Below are positions 1-12,534 of a DNA stretch of 56,563 nucleotides, in pieces (position 1 is the first letter of the stretch; every line of letters starts with the position of its first letter). The notes beneath the pieces were generated by a model. It made no database searches and was not told the origin of the DNA. It worked only from the letters and a program-made list of their open reading frames with translations. The translations under genes and the position numbers were made by a program. This DNA comes from Glutinoglossum americanum (Eukaryota; Ascomycota; Geoglossomycetes; Geoglossales; Geoglossaceae): contig JAGHQL010000177.1 in assembly GCA_020080175.1 (NCBI GenBank), positions 1-56,563 on the forward strand, written 5' to 3'.

Positions 1-687
1 AAAAATAACTAAATTTCACCCCCGTTCCATCCCTCTCTTTTTTTTTCTCATGCGCCCGCCCTTTTGCCCCCCTCCCCCCCTCCCCCCCCCCCGGCCGTTT
101 TTTTTTTTAAATGGAAATGGAAACTAGAAAACGAAATGTGAAAAAAATGGGGAGAGGGCTTGTTGCGGTGGGTTTGGTTTTGCGATGAAGAAGGGGGGGG
201 AGGGGGGGAGAGGGGGTTGTTTTTATGTGTGTAATGTTTTGTGTGGTCATCCGCCTGCTCTGGATTAAGGGGGTGAGATTTGTGTGAAGCGGGGGTGGGG
301 GGGAATCTTTTTCTTTTTCTTTTCTTGATGTTCCCCATGTGCGTTTGATATATGCGTGCATGACTGCTGCGCTGCTGGGTCGTGTAAGCAAGCTTAAAGC
401 TTCATCGTCTGTTTTTTTTTTAGAGAAAATGGTAGGTAGGGTCATTGCGCGGAGGGGAGTGGGAGTGTAATATATGTTTTTTTTATTCTTATTAATTAAC
501 CTTATGACGAGGATACTGTGAAGGATAGATGATGGGATCGGTTTTTTTTTGGGGGGGGAGGCGGTTAGGTCTATAGCCTGTCGCTAGTTATTGCGCCAAC
601 TGTCTCCGATCGCCTTGGTTGCAGTGAGCGTAGGTGAGGGGAAGGGGATATGTATATGTAAACCCTAATTCCCATAGAACTCCCCGA
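1..687. other. Intergenic, low-complexity
   Basis: No gene is visible. The stretch is dominated by C, T and G homopolymer runs, for example C runs near 68-92, T runs near 100-110 and 411-421, and a T9 run joined to a G8 run at 542-558. Open frames here are proline- or histidine-rich translations of these runs. It probably holds the 3' UTR of the minus-strand gene that stops at 688. Confidence 0.6.
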
Positions 688-1680
688 TTAACCCCCCTCG
701 CCCGCCTCCCTCCTCCTCTCCATCAAAGCTCGATACCCCTCCACAACACCCCTCCTCAGCCCTCCCAACTCCTCCCTCCGCCTCAAACTCCCTGCCGCCT
801 TCGGCACCCCATCTAACAGGGCTCCCGATTTTAGTTTTTGCTTCGGTAGGTGTGTAAGCTGAGGAGGGGCTTGTACGACATCGTGGAGAGAGCGGTGTAT
901 GGGTTCGTTGCGTGTGGCTCGGAGGTGCGCCCAAGGGTCTTCATCATCGCTGGCAGAGGCATTGTTGCGGCGGACGCGTTTAGATTTTCGCTTCTTTTTA
1001 GTAAGGGCGGAAGAAAGGCCGTCGTTATAACCCACTTCGTCATCGTCATCCTCCGCTTCCTCGAGAGCAGCTGCCCGCTGCTCCTTTATACGCGCGTCAG
1101 CCACTCGCCACTCAGCGTACATCTTCTGCATACGTCTCTCGAGTTTAGTTTTGCGGACTTTGAGACCTGGTACTGGGTCGCTGCGTGCGCGAGAGGGGTG
1201 CTTGGTTATTAGGCCGGAGACGGGGAGGGCGGCATCGACGCGGGCGGAGAAGTGGGAGAGGGGTTCATTGGGGAGAATGGTAGGTATTGGGAGTATTGGG
1301 GGAGCGGCTGGTGTTCCACTGGGGGCTTGGTTAGCCGTGGGTGTAGTCTTCGAGTCGGTGTTGTCTCGTTTCCGCTTCTTGCTGGCGAATGGTTTAGTCG
1401 TCCCGTCATCAAGGCCAGAGGGGTAGCGGCCTGTTTTTTGGAATTGGAGCAGGCGGGAGAAGGCCTTTGGAGTGTCGTCCTCCCCGGATTTTTTTGCTTT
1501 CCGTTTGGCTATCGATTTGGTTTTTTTGCGGTCTGTAGTAGTTAGAGTGTTTGTGGACTTCGATCTGGATTTCGAGTCTGATTTGGTAGCTGTGAGGGGT
1601 TTTGCGAGGGTTGAGGGAGGAAGCTCGAATTGGGAATTGTCTTCACGTGAGGCTTTGGAGCGGCGGTGTTTGTGTGGCAT
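688..1680 (-). CDS. Basic nuclear-type protein, unknown function
   Basis: Single-exon gene of 330 residues. I do not recognise a named domain, but the layout matches a conserved hypothetical family of filamentous ascomycetes: MPHKHRRSK start, a lysine-rich tract, the motif TPKAFSRLLQFQ followed by GLDDG at about residues 70-93, a helical segment KLERRMQKMYAEWR near 180, an acidic stretch, and a conserved C-terminal part starting DPWAHLRATR. Several Lys/Arg clusters (such as KKKRKSKRVRR) look like nuclear or nucleolar localisation signals, so a role in ribosome biogenesis or chromatin is possible, but that is inference. The start at 1680 is the first ATG of the frame. The gene is divergent from the TFIIIC gene, with 250 bases between the two starts. 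Confidence 0.75.
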   Translation of the reverse strand: MPHKHRRSKASREDNSQFELPPSTLAKPLTATKSDSKSRSKSTNTLTTTDRKKTKSIAKRKAKKSGEDDTPKAFSRLLQFQKTGRYPSGLDDGTTKPFASKKRKRDNTDSKTTPTANQAPSGTPAAPPILPIPTILPNEPLSHFSARVDAALPVSGLITKHPSRARSDPVPGLKVRKTKLERRMQKMYAEWRVADARIKEQRAAALEEAEDDDDEVGYNDGLSSALTKKKRKSKRVRRNNASASDDEDPWAHLRATRNEPIHRSLHDVVQAPPQLTHLPKQKLKSGALLDGVPKAAGSLRRREELGGLRRGVVEGYRALMERRREAGEGG

Positions 1681-1930
1681 AATTGGTGATTTTGTGGCGG
1701 TTTTGAGGCGGTTTTGGGGTCAAAGATCCCCCGAAGGATAAGATCGCGGAAAAACTTTGGCGTTGTGTACAAGAGTTGGGTTTACATAATCAGTCATGTG
1801 ATTACCTTCCCTCCATGGAGGCAAACTCCCCCACCCAAAAGCTCATCGCATAAGTTCCAAGTTCGAATCTCACGCCCGGCGAATACTTCCATGATTTATT
1901 GCGCGACAAAGACAGGTGACCAGGCCGGCC

Positions 1931-4900
1931 ATGGCGATGGGCTTCGACCACTTGACGAAATATCTCCTTGAAGAGATTGCGCTTAATGGAGAGGCTGGTA
2001 TGTGGGTTTTCCCTTTTTCTTGTTTTTCTTTTAGTTTTCTTGTTCATTTTGATAAATCACAAAACGGAGTGCACGATCTCCAAGGCACCGCGAGTTGGCA
2101 TTTCTAAAGAAGAGGGCTAGCTTTTGGAGCCACTATGGGTACTTTCGTCTTTTGGTTGTCTCGTGGCCGCTGTAATTGAAGTCTCCTGTTCTTTGGTACT
2201 ACCCTGCGCTGTAGTTATTGTCCCATGTCTTGCCTTCCGTCTACCTATCGATGTGGTGTCTCTGGGTGTGGTCTTGTTTGGGGTTTCTATTTTATTGGTA
2301 GTCCGTCTAAAGCGGGGCAGGTGCTGACCGAGCTCATGTGTAGGAGCGAGCATCTCGAATATTTGGACTTACGTTGAGGATTTCTACCGTGAGCGGACAG
2401 TCCCCGGTCTTTCGTTTCCGGAAATATCTTCTCGTGCAATAGCGGCAACTCTTTCGCAGGATGGGGGGGTTGCGTCTGAATCATTTGCAGGAGACCTGTT
2501 GCGGAGTGATATTCAGACATCTGTACCTGAGCAATCACTAGGAGCCGAATGTATTCAAACCATCGACCAGCCGTTCAAACAGAAGATCTGGCACTGGCTT
2601 ACCGCTCACCCAAACGTCTGGGTTGGCAAAGATAGAGCAGGCAACAAGTTGACACTGGAGCAAGCAGAAAATTATGCCGCGGGCTCTCTTGGTACTACAA
2701 GCACACACGAACCTAGCCCCAATCAACCTCTGATAGAGGCAAGTCCCGATGAGGTTCCCGCGAACCCTCCAACAAATGGACGACCAGGATACTTAAGGTT
2801 GTATGGCAACCAAGAGCATGTCTGGCTTGCTCTGACAGGACATGGCGTCGATTGGACAAAGTGTCCCCGTTTGGAATTTGTCTGCCTATCGGTAATCGCA
2901 AAGCACCGCGAAAACGGCATCCTTCAGGGGGATTTGGTGCGCGAGACCGGACAGGATAAGCGATCAGTTCCTCGAAGGACAGATATCCTAGCGCAAAAGG
3001 GATATATTGAGAAGAGGGCTGTCATCGCCAAGGGAAGCAGCACAAGCCGCCTCACGCTAAGGAGGTTTGTTCGCACGATCCCACCTAGTGTGCCGCACGA
3101 TGGTGAAGGGGGTGCGGAATGGACCCCACCGGCTGGCCACAAAGCTTGGCTTGGAGATGATATTGACCTTCTCTCGCTCTGTAGGGCTATATTCATACAC
3201 TTGAAACAACAGAAAATCCTCACGATTGCTGATCTCAAGCGAGTACTGGTGAGCATAGAGTTACCCCTTTTCCCGTGCGGTAATCTTCTGTGCTGAGGTT
3301 GGAACGCGTTTAGGGAGTCTTCCATCTCAGATGGCAGTCACGCGTCTTGGCGAAGTTGCTTCGGAGACTAGAACTCGTGGGCTGCGTCAGAAGAGTCCGA
3401 GCCGAGACTCAGTTTAATAAGCCCGGAAATTATTCTAAATGCATCAAATTCGTCCGTGAACCAGAGGGCATAGAATGGAGCCAGATCGCACGTGGCGCCA
3501 CTCAAAGCCACCATGGTGGGATGCTAGATGCCGAGAAAGATGCCGACTCCAATGCGGAAGACGGAGGGGAGGTTGTCAATTTTGTGGAAGAAGGTGGTCG
3601 TATGGAAGGAGACAGCCAGCTCGAGCTAGCAGCCAAGGGGTCCGCAACTGCCGAGACTATTAAAGGCAAGGGCGCTACCAAGGATGGCGCCCCAACGCAC
3701 CCTATCGCTCCTGCTGAAGACGCCCGGGAAGTCGGCAAGTATTCCCTTCGGTGGGAACCGGATATAGCTCCCGGAAATTTACTTTTCCGCCTCATTAAGG
3801 CTTCAGGGGTCGAGGGAATCAGCACAATGGTATGGCGTTTGAGCTCTCTTCCGTTTTATACCAATGCCAACTGAAGTGGTAATAGGACTTGAAAGACGCG
3901 TCGTTTGGGCCATTCTGTGAACGGCCTATGGAAATTGCTCTGAACCGGATTAGTGCAGACTGGAAAGTCTCTCAGCCACCTCATCTATATCACTTAGCTG
4001 TAGTCAGAGATACTGCCCAAAAAGGAAAAACTACTCATTATCACTTCTACACACACGATAACTTTCGGAGGCTCGTGGACAGCGGTAAGGCCATCTGGAA
4101 TAACGACGAGAAGCCAAAGAAAGCTGGAGGACGACCTGCTTCTGCATTTGAGATTGACGAGTACGGCTTCCCTCGTATTCCAGACCACCGATTCCAGAGA
4201 GGCGGCTTAGCCACCCTGAAGGAGAGCGCACTAGCAGTTGAACCGCGTGATCTACTTTACAATAAGAGCACCGTGGTTTATTTTGAAAAGGAAGATGGCA
4301 CGTTTGGTTTGTGGATCTTGCGGTAAACTCTCTGTTTTCTTACTAACGTATCCTGATAGAGATCGACTGGGGTCGCGAAGGCCCACATGGATCACGCAGG
4401 GAGAGACCCAAATTAGAACCTTCAGAGCCCCCTAAACCTCTAGGCAGACCTAGAAAATACCCTAAGGGGCTAGAGCCATATAAGCCTGAAAATAAGAAGA
4501 AAATAAGAATGGCGCAAGCAGAAGCTAAGGCTGCGAAAATGAAAGAAAAAGCGGAGAAAAATAGTCAGCGGGATGCACCGCTGGAAAGCCGTACGGAACT
4601 TAATTCGGGCGATTGCCCACCCGCAGAGCCTCCGGCATCCCCTCCACTACAGCAGAACAAGCGCAAGCGGCAAGCCGAGGCCACGCCGGTTCGTACATCT
4701 AGCCGGATAAGCCGGAAGCATCAGACTGCGGAAGCAGATGGCAATAGCCCTAGGACCATGGCTCCGGGCAAGAGCATGGATGCAGAAGCGGGCGGGGTAG
4801 CCAACCAGACAACCGTCGAGACATCTGAAATAGCTTCAGCCGCACCGATGAAGAAAGGTAGAGGGAGACCTCGGAAGGACAATAACAGCGTTGCCCCCCT

Positions 4901-7900
4901 AGAGAAAGCAGGAATAGAAGAGGTACCTGACCCAGCTATCTCAGCGATATCTATGGTGACCCTGTCTCAACCAAGGAAAGACAGAGGAAGATCGCGGAAG
5001 GGTACAATAGCTGGAGAAACTAGCAAGGCGGCAGCGGTAGGGGGGACGCCTGACCCTATAACCCCAGCGGTGGGAGGGAATGAAGGTGGAGGAAACTCCC
5101 GAAATGATGCAACAGACAGAGCCCTTCTTGAGAAGAAACCTAGCAAATGGTCATTAGAGGAGCTAAAGGAAATTCTTCGTGAGGAACACTCGGTCATGAC
5201 TGCGCCAGGCGTGTACATCAATCCTCCAGGGTGCGTGAAGCCTACAGTAAAGGGAAGTGGGAGGGGTAGGCCTCGCAAAGCCCTTCTCGTTGTATTCAAG
5301 AGCAATCGCTTCGTCGAACTGAACCTTAGTGAGCCAGATACTGCTGTAGAAGCAGATACTGAGGGCTGGCCGCACAGTGAGGCCTCCAGGCCTACCACCA
5401 TCGGAGAGGCAACTATCACTGGGACGAAGCGACGCCGTGAAGAAGCTGATTTGGGATCTGACGTAGCTAAGCATGACGAACCCCCGCCGAGAAAGCGCGG
5501 CAGGGGGCCAGCTGTGGCACCTACAGCTAATTTAACTGACACCCAGCGCGTAGCGGGGGGGCTCAAGAGGGTGGGAGATGGTGCTGGTCAGGATGCAGCG
5601 TCGCGCAACTCTAGCGAACCAGCGAGTAAAAGAACTCGAGCCTCGACGCCGAAGGCACCAGAGGCCCCAAGTGTAGTTGTAGTGGAATCTACTGAGGATA
5701 GCCCGGTGGAGAGCGAGCTTGGGGTGGTCGATAGGCTAGTGCAACGCGAATTGATGGCGCAGCCTGATGGCCGGAGTTCCATGGCACTAGATCTTCGTGA
5801 CTCCGACGGCCAGCGCATCGCCTCTAAGGTAGCTAGGGGCGAAGGACAGGATGACCCGACGTTAGAAGCAGTAGCTAGTGGCGGGCTTCATTCGGTGACG
5901 AGAAAGCTGGTTGCCAAGACAGGCAAGCAGCCAGCAGGAAAGCAGTTGACGTCCAAAGAACCGGCAGATTGGGGGTCGGCAAGCTCTAAAGCTCTCCGAA
6001 GGAAGGCCGGCCCTCCCCCACTCTTACATGGCGGCTCGCTTGCTTTCCGCCGGAAGAAAATTGTCTTTGACATCTTAGATAAATGTGGTGGTGTATTCCC
6101 CGCTGACAGATCGCTTTGGCTAGCGTGGGCAACTATTTGGATGAAAGAGAATCCTGGTTCGGGCAAGCCGGACTATCAAACCCTCAAAAAGGTTCAGAAA
6201 GCTCTCATTGATTCTGGTAAAGTAAAGCTACTAGTGTTCAACTTTACGACTACCAAGGGCGCACAGTGTTCAAGGAGCCTCATCCTTGGTCTGGAAATCG
6301 AAGCCAACTCTCCTGTTGTCAAGAACATACAGAGTAATATCATCAAGAGAGACGGCGACATCTATCTCCCCCCGGAGGTAGAAATTCCGGCGGATACCAG
6401 AAAGATATTAGACTCTCGTACGTCCTTTTCGAAAGAAATGCCCATACAGGAGAAGGTCGAAGTACCGCGGCTCTTCCTCCCTGACGGAGTCTTACAGAGG
6501 CTGCAGGAGCGGCAGGAACGGGCAGAGATAAGGAGGATGGAGAGAGAGCGGAAAACTAGAGAGAGACGGATCGAGCGGATTGAGTATGAAGAGCGAAGGG
6601 ATGCGCGAAGGAGAATGAGAAGAGCTGCCACGGCGGCCAAGCTAGGTCGGCGAGGTTTTAGACCAGATGAGGCATTAGATATGATCTATTCTGGGACCAG
6701 CCGTGTCTCCCGCCTTCATGGCTTCGGACAATCCGGCCTTCGCGGGTTCAGGCAGCCCAGTCCCGATGGCCCTGGGCAACCCAGGACGCTTTCTTGGCAG
6801 GAAACGCTCGTACCAGAAAACTTCAATTCACAGCACAATGTGTTGAGGCAATACACAACACTGACTGCCCCCACACAAACATTTCACCGCCCTTCCGGCA
6901 CATTTGGTACAGATTTCTTGGTAACCTTACGCCTACCGGCCAGACATGTTATGAGCATTCCAGAAACACTAGAGGATATCCTTTCCCATTCTAGGGGCCG
7001 CCGCCCAAACCCCCTACGGCACCGCTATCGGAATTACATGAGAACAAAATTTGACTACGAGGTCGGGGAAGTAATGAGGTGGGAAGAGAGAGAGAATGGA
7101 GTTCATTTTCGGACTCCCAACGCACGCTTCATCAATCACATGGTTCCTGCAATTTCGACTATTCCAGATCAGGCGCCAGATCTGAAAGTCTCGCTTGATC
7201 GTGGCGAGCTGTACTCCTTAGACCATCCTCCTGACTTAGACGTTCCAACGGACGATGAGGGGCTCGGACGCCGCGGGGGTCGTGCTACTAGAGGGGGCCG
7301 AAAGTCCTTCCGCACTCATCCAACCAAATTATATAAGACCCGCAAATTGACTGCCATGGAGGCGATGCCTATCGGGCAAGGTTCTGAGATTGAGTATCAA
7401 TATGGTTCCAGTGAGTCTGCTTCATTGCTTCGTAGAATCTAAACGCAAATGGTGTGGCTGACGATGTTATTTAGGTCAAGCAAGGGAACGCCGTCTCCGC
7501 GGACCAATGTCCAGCCGGACCTTGCCACCTGAAACCTCAAAACGGATGCTGATTGCTGTTATTGTTGTCCGCACCCTCATCGGAGGGACGGAACGAATTA
7601 TCGATTGGGTCATCATCAACCGGCTCTTCCCTCAATACGATCAAGAATTCATTCGAAAGCGTTGGATAAGCATCCGTGCTGTTCACAAGCTCCACATGGA
7701 GAAACTACAACGAGATTTCCAAGAGGCATTCCTTACAGCATACCAAGAAAAGGTATTGCCACCCATCGACTACGATAACCTGGGAGAGTACAATTGGAAC
7801 GCTGTGGTCGATTGGGCTCTAGCGAATTTGGATATGCCAAGGTGGGTCTTTAGCACCGCTAGGGAAACAAGGGAAAGAGACGTTTGCTGACTACCGAAAA

Positions 7901-9017
7901 CAAAATAAAGCTCTCGATCTTTGCCAAGCTTGCCAGCCACACGTGAACAACTTTCAGAGCTATACAGTGTTAAAGACGACCCTCAACCCAATATTCCGTT
8001 CAGAGAGGAATTCCTTGGGCACAGCACCCTTGTCCATAGGCGTATGGCTATTGCGAGGTCAACCCCCTTTGCGATTCCGCTACGCGAGCCTCGGAAAGAA
8101 ACGAAGGAAACGAAAGAAAGGTCAGAAAGGCTGTTGCTGACAGAATCCCTTGTTCGGGTTGGTTCCCGGTCTCACCCCTCACTTCCTGACTTGGTTCTAA
8201 CTACATACCATAGGCCAACACCATTACCTCTGCACACCTCTACAACGGGCTCAAAGCAAAGGAGAAGATACTTCCTCTAGCCGACACGATTGACGACGCT
8301 GTCTACAACCTACGTTCTCGAAAGATCTTGACCCATGTAAAGGCTGACCGTACCCTGCCAGGCCGCAATTTTGATCTCGCCGACAGCTTCTTCTATGCTC
8401 TCAAGAAGCACATCAGCGACTCGCAATTTGTGAAAGCAAGGATTTTCAAATTGGAGTTGGATTCTGCTTTCGTGGAGCGGAATTGTGCGGAGGTCCCATT
8501 TCTCGCTCGCGATGGAGACATGTTGGCGCTCAACAACCTCATCTCGCACGGCCGAGTGGAGCTAGTGTCATCCAGCCTCCCTGATATCAAATCTGGACTG
8601 ATTGAGGGCTACGTAACGAGGCATATTGACAAGAAACGCCTCCGATTCGAACTAAAAATTAAGCCGACAGATAGCTACATCTATGGCAACCCACTAATCC
8701 CGCTCCCGCATCCACCTTGCAGCCATCTCGGCGATGACACGAAACCTATTCCACTCTGGTATGACATTCATGGGAACTTCGTCGCTGTCATGTGGTGGAA
8801 GGTTTTGGCGGCTGTCTTGTCGATGTTGGCGCTCCGACCAGGGATTGACATCGGCGAAGCAGTAAAGTCACTGAAGCCAGCTGTGGAGGAATGGGAATTG
8901 AGGCTGCTAGTGGATTGGTTGGTTAGTGCGAAGGTGGCAAAGAAGGTGGTTGGAGGAGGGTATATTACAGAGGAGTGGTTCTGGATGTTGATTGATCCGG
9001 AGATCAGGGACCTTTAA
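1931..9017 (+). CDS. TFIIIC B-block-binding subunit (tau138/Sfc3-like)
   Basis: Largest TFIIIC subunit, which binds the B box of tRNA genes and helps recruit TFIIIB for RNA polymerase III transcription. Exons by hand: 1931-1997, 2344-3248, 3314-3829, 3886-4306, 4360-7410, 7475-7841, 7929-8157, 8214-9017; all phases agree and give 2119 residues. The N-terminus (FDHLTKYLLEEIALNGEAG) fits the family. A winged-helix B-block domain lies near residues 180-260 (GILQGDLVRETGQDKRSV). Exon 3 opens with a second conserved helix (RWQSRVLAKLLRRLE). The middle third is low-complexity with AT-hook-like GRPRK motifs near 665, 803 and 934. The C-terminal region has family signatures GGTERIIDWV, DYDNL and TITSAHLYNGLKAKE. 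The donor at 4307 and acceptor at 3313 were chosen to keep the conserved frame. Intron 1 (346 bases) is unusually long, so the first exon is the least certain part. Confidence 0.9.
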
Positions 9018-9733
9018 CGTTTGTGACTTCTAGCACCTACCCCGAGCCATTTAGCATTAACCCCCCCCCATAATCATATCTATTAATATTAGGGTATCAT
9101 AGACTAGGGTATAGACCGGATAGGGGTCAAGGTTATGACGACATTTGTTTTGCTTTGCTTCTCGCGATATAGGGAGGAGATGAGATGGGCGACTGCATGT
9201 CTTGGTCCACTTGGTTCCCGAATCACTAGCATCGCTATGGCCATTTACTTGCCTTCAAGATTCTTTCGGCGAAGAGCATTGTCTGTTGGTTGGAGGAGCG
9301 CGAATAGGGATAGTGTAGACTTGCGCCGTACACAGGACAAGCACACAACTAATGGCTCTTCCCTCACGAATAACTACGCGAGAACAAGGGAGTGATGGGG
9401 AATATATCAAGCCATAAGAGTTCAGAGAGAATATAGGGGGGCAATCGTAAGCCGTTTATTGGGTCCACAAAGGCGGCGGGATCTTGTCTCTATGCGGAGC
9501 GTAGTAAAGAGCACCGATGATCCCGCTCAAGGTGCTAGATGAGGTATGGACTGTATATAGAACCTTCGGTCTTTGTGTAGAAGGTACGAATACCACCGAG
9601 TTTGGGAGCACTATTTGCGGGCAGTCCTCCGAAACAAACCGGGACGGAATGGTTCACTCGCCGCCGTAAACTTATACGTTTTCGTCATCCCGACACCTGC
9701 AACCCACTTCCGTAAACAACGCGCTCAACAATC
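9018..9733. other. Intergenic between TFIIIC and next gene
   Basis: Spacer of 716 bases, tandem orientation. It should contain the TFIIIC 3' UTR and the promoter of the gene at 9734. Short frames here show no recognisable protein. A short C run lies at about 9061-9069. Confidence 0.6.
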
Positions 9734-10725
9734 ATGGCCACCCTTCCAGAGCGACCAGCGAGGCTCAAAAAATCACCCAAGAGCAAACTTGCGAGTCCTC
9801 CGCATACAGCGGCGCATATCCCATGGCAAGACGTGAGACACCCACATCCATGACGCGGTGTTTTTGTCATTTTAGAAGACCGGATGGACTGACAGAGGAC
9901 CACACAAAACCCACAACACAGATCTTCGAAGCTCATATCTCCGTAATAGAAGGTCATTTAAGGATGCTAGAGATGGTTCAGCAGCATACGGTGCCGCGGA
10001 CGGAGAACTGGGACGCTATTACGCCAATGGTGGAACGTGCGAGAGAGATGGTTAGGCATTCGAAGGATGCGGCTGCCATCATAGGGGAAGGTTGGGGTGA
10101 TACCGTGGATGGGAGGAATGGAAAGGAACATGGCAGCGCGCAGGAAGCGCGAACAAATACCTCAAGTGCACCATTGGCACCATCATCAATATCATCTAAA
10201 AAACGCACTCTCGACTCCCGCTCCCCGGCCTCAGCCACCGCCCCAGCCTCCGGTAAACGCGTCAAAAAACCCCTCCCAACATCTAGTCAACAGCAGCAGC
10301 CCCCTTCCTACTCCAACACCACCACCGCCACCCCTCCGGAGATATCGAAGGGTAAGGTATCTATCGAATACGAAGACATCACCGCAGAAGTCGACGCACG
10401 CCTTCGCGAGAAGGAAGAGAGGCGGCGGAGGAAAGCTACTGAGAGGAAGAGAAGACGGGAGTCGGATGGTGAGGGGACCAGTGGGGTTGTTGGCGTCGCG
10501 AACGGTAATGGGGTCGGCGGGGTAGGGGAAAAACCGAGGAGGAAGAAGGCTAGGAAGGAGGGGGGTGGTGACGATGGAGGGGCTAGGGAGAAGAAAGGAG
10601 GGGGAGGGATGGGGGAGGAGAAGGGCAAGGAGAAGGACGCCGGCAACGGGAGGAAGATAGGGGATACCATGGAGGCGGACGAAGACGTTACTGAAGCCAG
10701 GACTAAGAGACGGAAGAGAGATTAA
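9734..10725 (+). CDS. Lys/Arg-rich nuclear-type protein, unknown function
   Basis: Two exons, 9734-9832 and 9922-10725, give 300 residues. The start ATG reads MATLPERPARLKKSPKSK and exon 1 ends at PWQD in phase 0. I used the acceptor at 9921 because only it joins in phase 0 to the helical segment IFEAHISVIEGHLRMLEMVQ. An earlier acceptor near 9875 gives the wrong phase. Residues about 33-95 look folded and helical and end in GEGWGD. The rest is disordered: serine/proline-rich, then a strongly charged tract (EKEERRRRKATERKRRRE) and glycine/lysine-rich repeats, typical of a nuclear or nucleolar protein. No domain is recognised and no function is proposed. The tail end is convergent with the UBE2J gene. 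Confidence 0.65.
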
Positions 10726-11556
10726 CCAAAGATCCTCCCTGTCTTTCTACCTCCCTAACCCTCCGTAGGATACATAGATACGAAGCCCTCCCTCTTCCCC
10801 AACGCACACAACCCCCAAAAACTATTCTTCTTTCTTCCCAACAGAGCGTCGCATCCCTAACACGCGATCTCCTGGCCTAGAAGCCGACCGGCGGCTATGC
10901 AGCAAGTTCCGTCGCCATAGCGTAACGCTAACGAGGTCCTGGCTGTGATGTCCTGCCCGTGGGGTGGGGGGCGATAGTTGCCGGGGAGGCGTTTAGCAGC
11001 CGTCTCGTACCGGCTCCCGCGGGGGCCGAGTGCGGTTATTGCCCCGTTGGGGAAATGCGACGGGGGGAGAGTCGGGGAGCGCGGTGGGGAGGGGCTTGTT
11101 TGGAGGCACTGCGGAAGCTCACACATCGTTTTGACTTTTTTTTGGGGGGGGGAAACATCGAGCAGATTTTCTTTCTTTTTTCTCTAAAACCACCAACCAC
11201 CACGAGGTTTTTGTGTGGTGCCATACGCCGGCCCGGACGCACAACGCGACATTACCACCCCCCTCCCCCCCCCGTAGACGCCCACGAAGAGCGCACGCAA
11301 GGAAGCTCCATGCCTGAAAAAAATACAACGACGACGACGACGACGACAACAACCGACCACCCCTGTCCACCCCCTTTCCCCTCTATCCAAATCAAAAACC
11401 AAAAAACCAAAATCGATATATTAAACCCTATCCTATCCTATCCCGTCCCATTCCTGCCTATTTGTGATTGTACTTGTAATTCCAAACGCCGTGCCGTAGC
11501 CACACATGCCCGAAATCCACCCGGAAAAGAAAGGGGAGGGGAGGGGGGGGGGGCGC
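10726..11556. other. Convergent intergenic region with simple repeats
   Basis: Both flanking genes end here, so it holds two 3' UTRs. A T8/G9 compound homopolymer lies at 11136-11152, a short ACG trinucleotide tract at about 11326-11347, and C and G runs near 11260-11272 and 11537-11551. No gene is seen. Confidence 0.6.
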
Positions 11557-12534
11557 TCAGTAGTCGTCTGGTGTCTTGAGCGACCAGACTTTTCGCGCGA
11601 TCATGATGGCGAGGAGGAGGGCGAGGAGGTAGATTAGGGAGTCGAGCCAGGGGGGTGGGGGCGCGGGGATGGAGGGGGCTGCTGTTGATGTTGACGCTGT
11701 TGTGGGTGGAGGGGGGGTTGGTCGGCCCTGGTTCTCTGGTGGGGTGGGTGGGGATGCGGGTTGCGGTGGAAGGGCGGGTGAAAAGGCAGCGGTGGTGGCA
11801 GTAGTTGGTGTTGTCGGTGTTGTCGGTGTCTCAGGCTGGGAGGAGGAAGAGGAAGTAGTAGCCTTATCACTACCATCGGAACCTCCCGTCAACTCATCCC
11901 TATACCCCAACCTCAGCTCCTTTGGCACCTCCCCACTCCCCGACTTCCCCTCCCCCTCCTCCCCGGATAAAATCTCCTCATTCCTCCGCCCCCCGCACCC
12001 CGCGCAAGCCCACCCCCTGCTCTCCGCCGCCAACCTCCTCCTGACCTCCTCCGCCGCCTCCATCCCCCCGACCTGTCCCCTCGCCTCTCCCCCCATAAAA
12101 GCCCTCAGCGCCACCAGCGCCGTTCTAAGCCCCCACGCCGGCTGCCACGTCTCCTCGTGGTGGCCGCTGATCGAGAGGCAGATTTCGCGGTTAGCTTCGA
12201 AGCGCCCGGAGGGGGTTAGGAAGCGGAAGGATGGGGGGCGGAGGGGGTAGGTGGGCGGGAGGAGGATGCGCCCGTGGTAGAGGCCCGTGGAGTAGGGCGT
12301 GGAAGGGGGTCCGCGCAGGGTGAAGTGCCATTCGAAGAGGTCGATGTCGAGGGGGGCGGCGTGGAAGTCGGGGGATGGGCTGGAGGCTAGTTCGGAGGCT
12401 TCGCGGACTGGAGGGAAGGCGGTGGTTAGTCGTTGTGATGCTCTCGGGTCCACTAACACCTAAAGGGGATCATGAAACTCACGGATCCTCCTAATGGTCG
12501 GAGACTTGGTATTGAACTGTCCCCTCGTCGACAT
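11557..12534 (-). CDS. ER membrane-anchored ubiquitin-conjugating E2 (UBE2J type)
   Basis: E2 enzyme of the UBE2J (NCUBE) family, which ubiquitinates misfolded proteins at the ER surface in ER-associated degradation. Exons on the minus strand: 12534-12483 (MSTRGQFNTKSPTIRRI) and 12407-11557; the join restores the family motif SPTIRRILREASELA. Total 300 residues. The UBC fold runs to about residue 145. The catalytic cysteine is Cys94 in REICLSISGHH, with the family hallmark TPSGRFEAN in place of the usual HPN motif and ETWQPAWGLRTAL after it. A Cys-x2-Cys pair (CAGCGG) sits in the linker, followed by a Ser/Thr/Pro-rich tract. One C-terminal membrane helix at about 272-292 gives a tail-anchored topology. 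Intron 12408-12482 has a GTGAGT donor. Confidence 0.93.

Noticed and set aside
1810-1890. tRNA-like stretch with a GTTCGAATC box upstream of the TFIIIC gene
   Set aside because: The T stem does not pair (only two of five pairs), the acceptor stem cannot be closed, and no D arm is seen. At most a decayed tRNA fragment.
2124-2327. Open frame inside the long first intron of the TFIIIC gene
   Set aside because: Hydrophobic, no similarity to TFIIIC, and splicing 1997 to 2344 gives the conserved frame without it.
11326-11347. ACG trinucleotide tract considered as part of a repeat array or CRISPR-like element
   Set aside because: A plain microsatellite of about seven units with no spacer structure, and the genome is eukaryotic.
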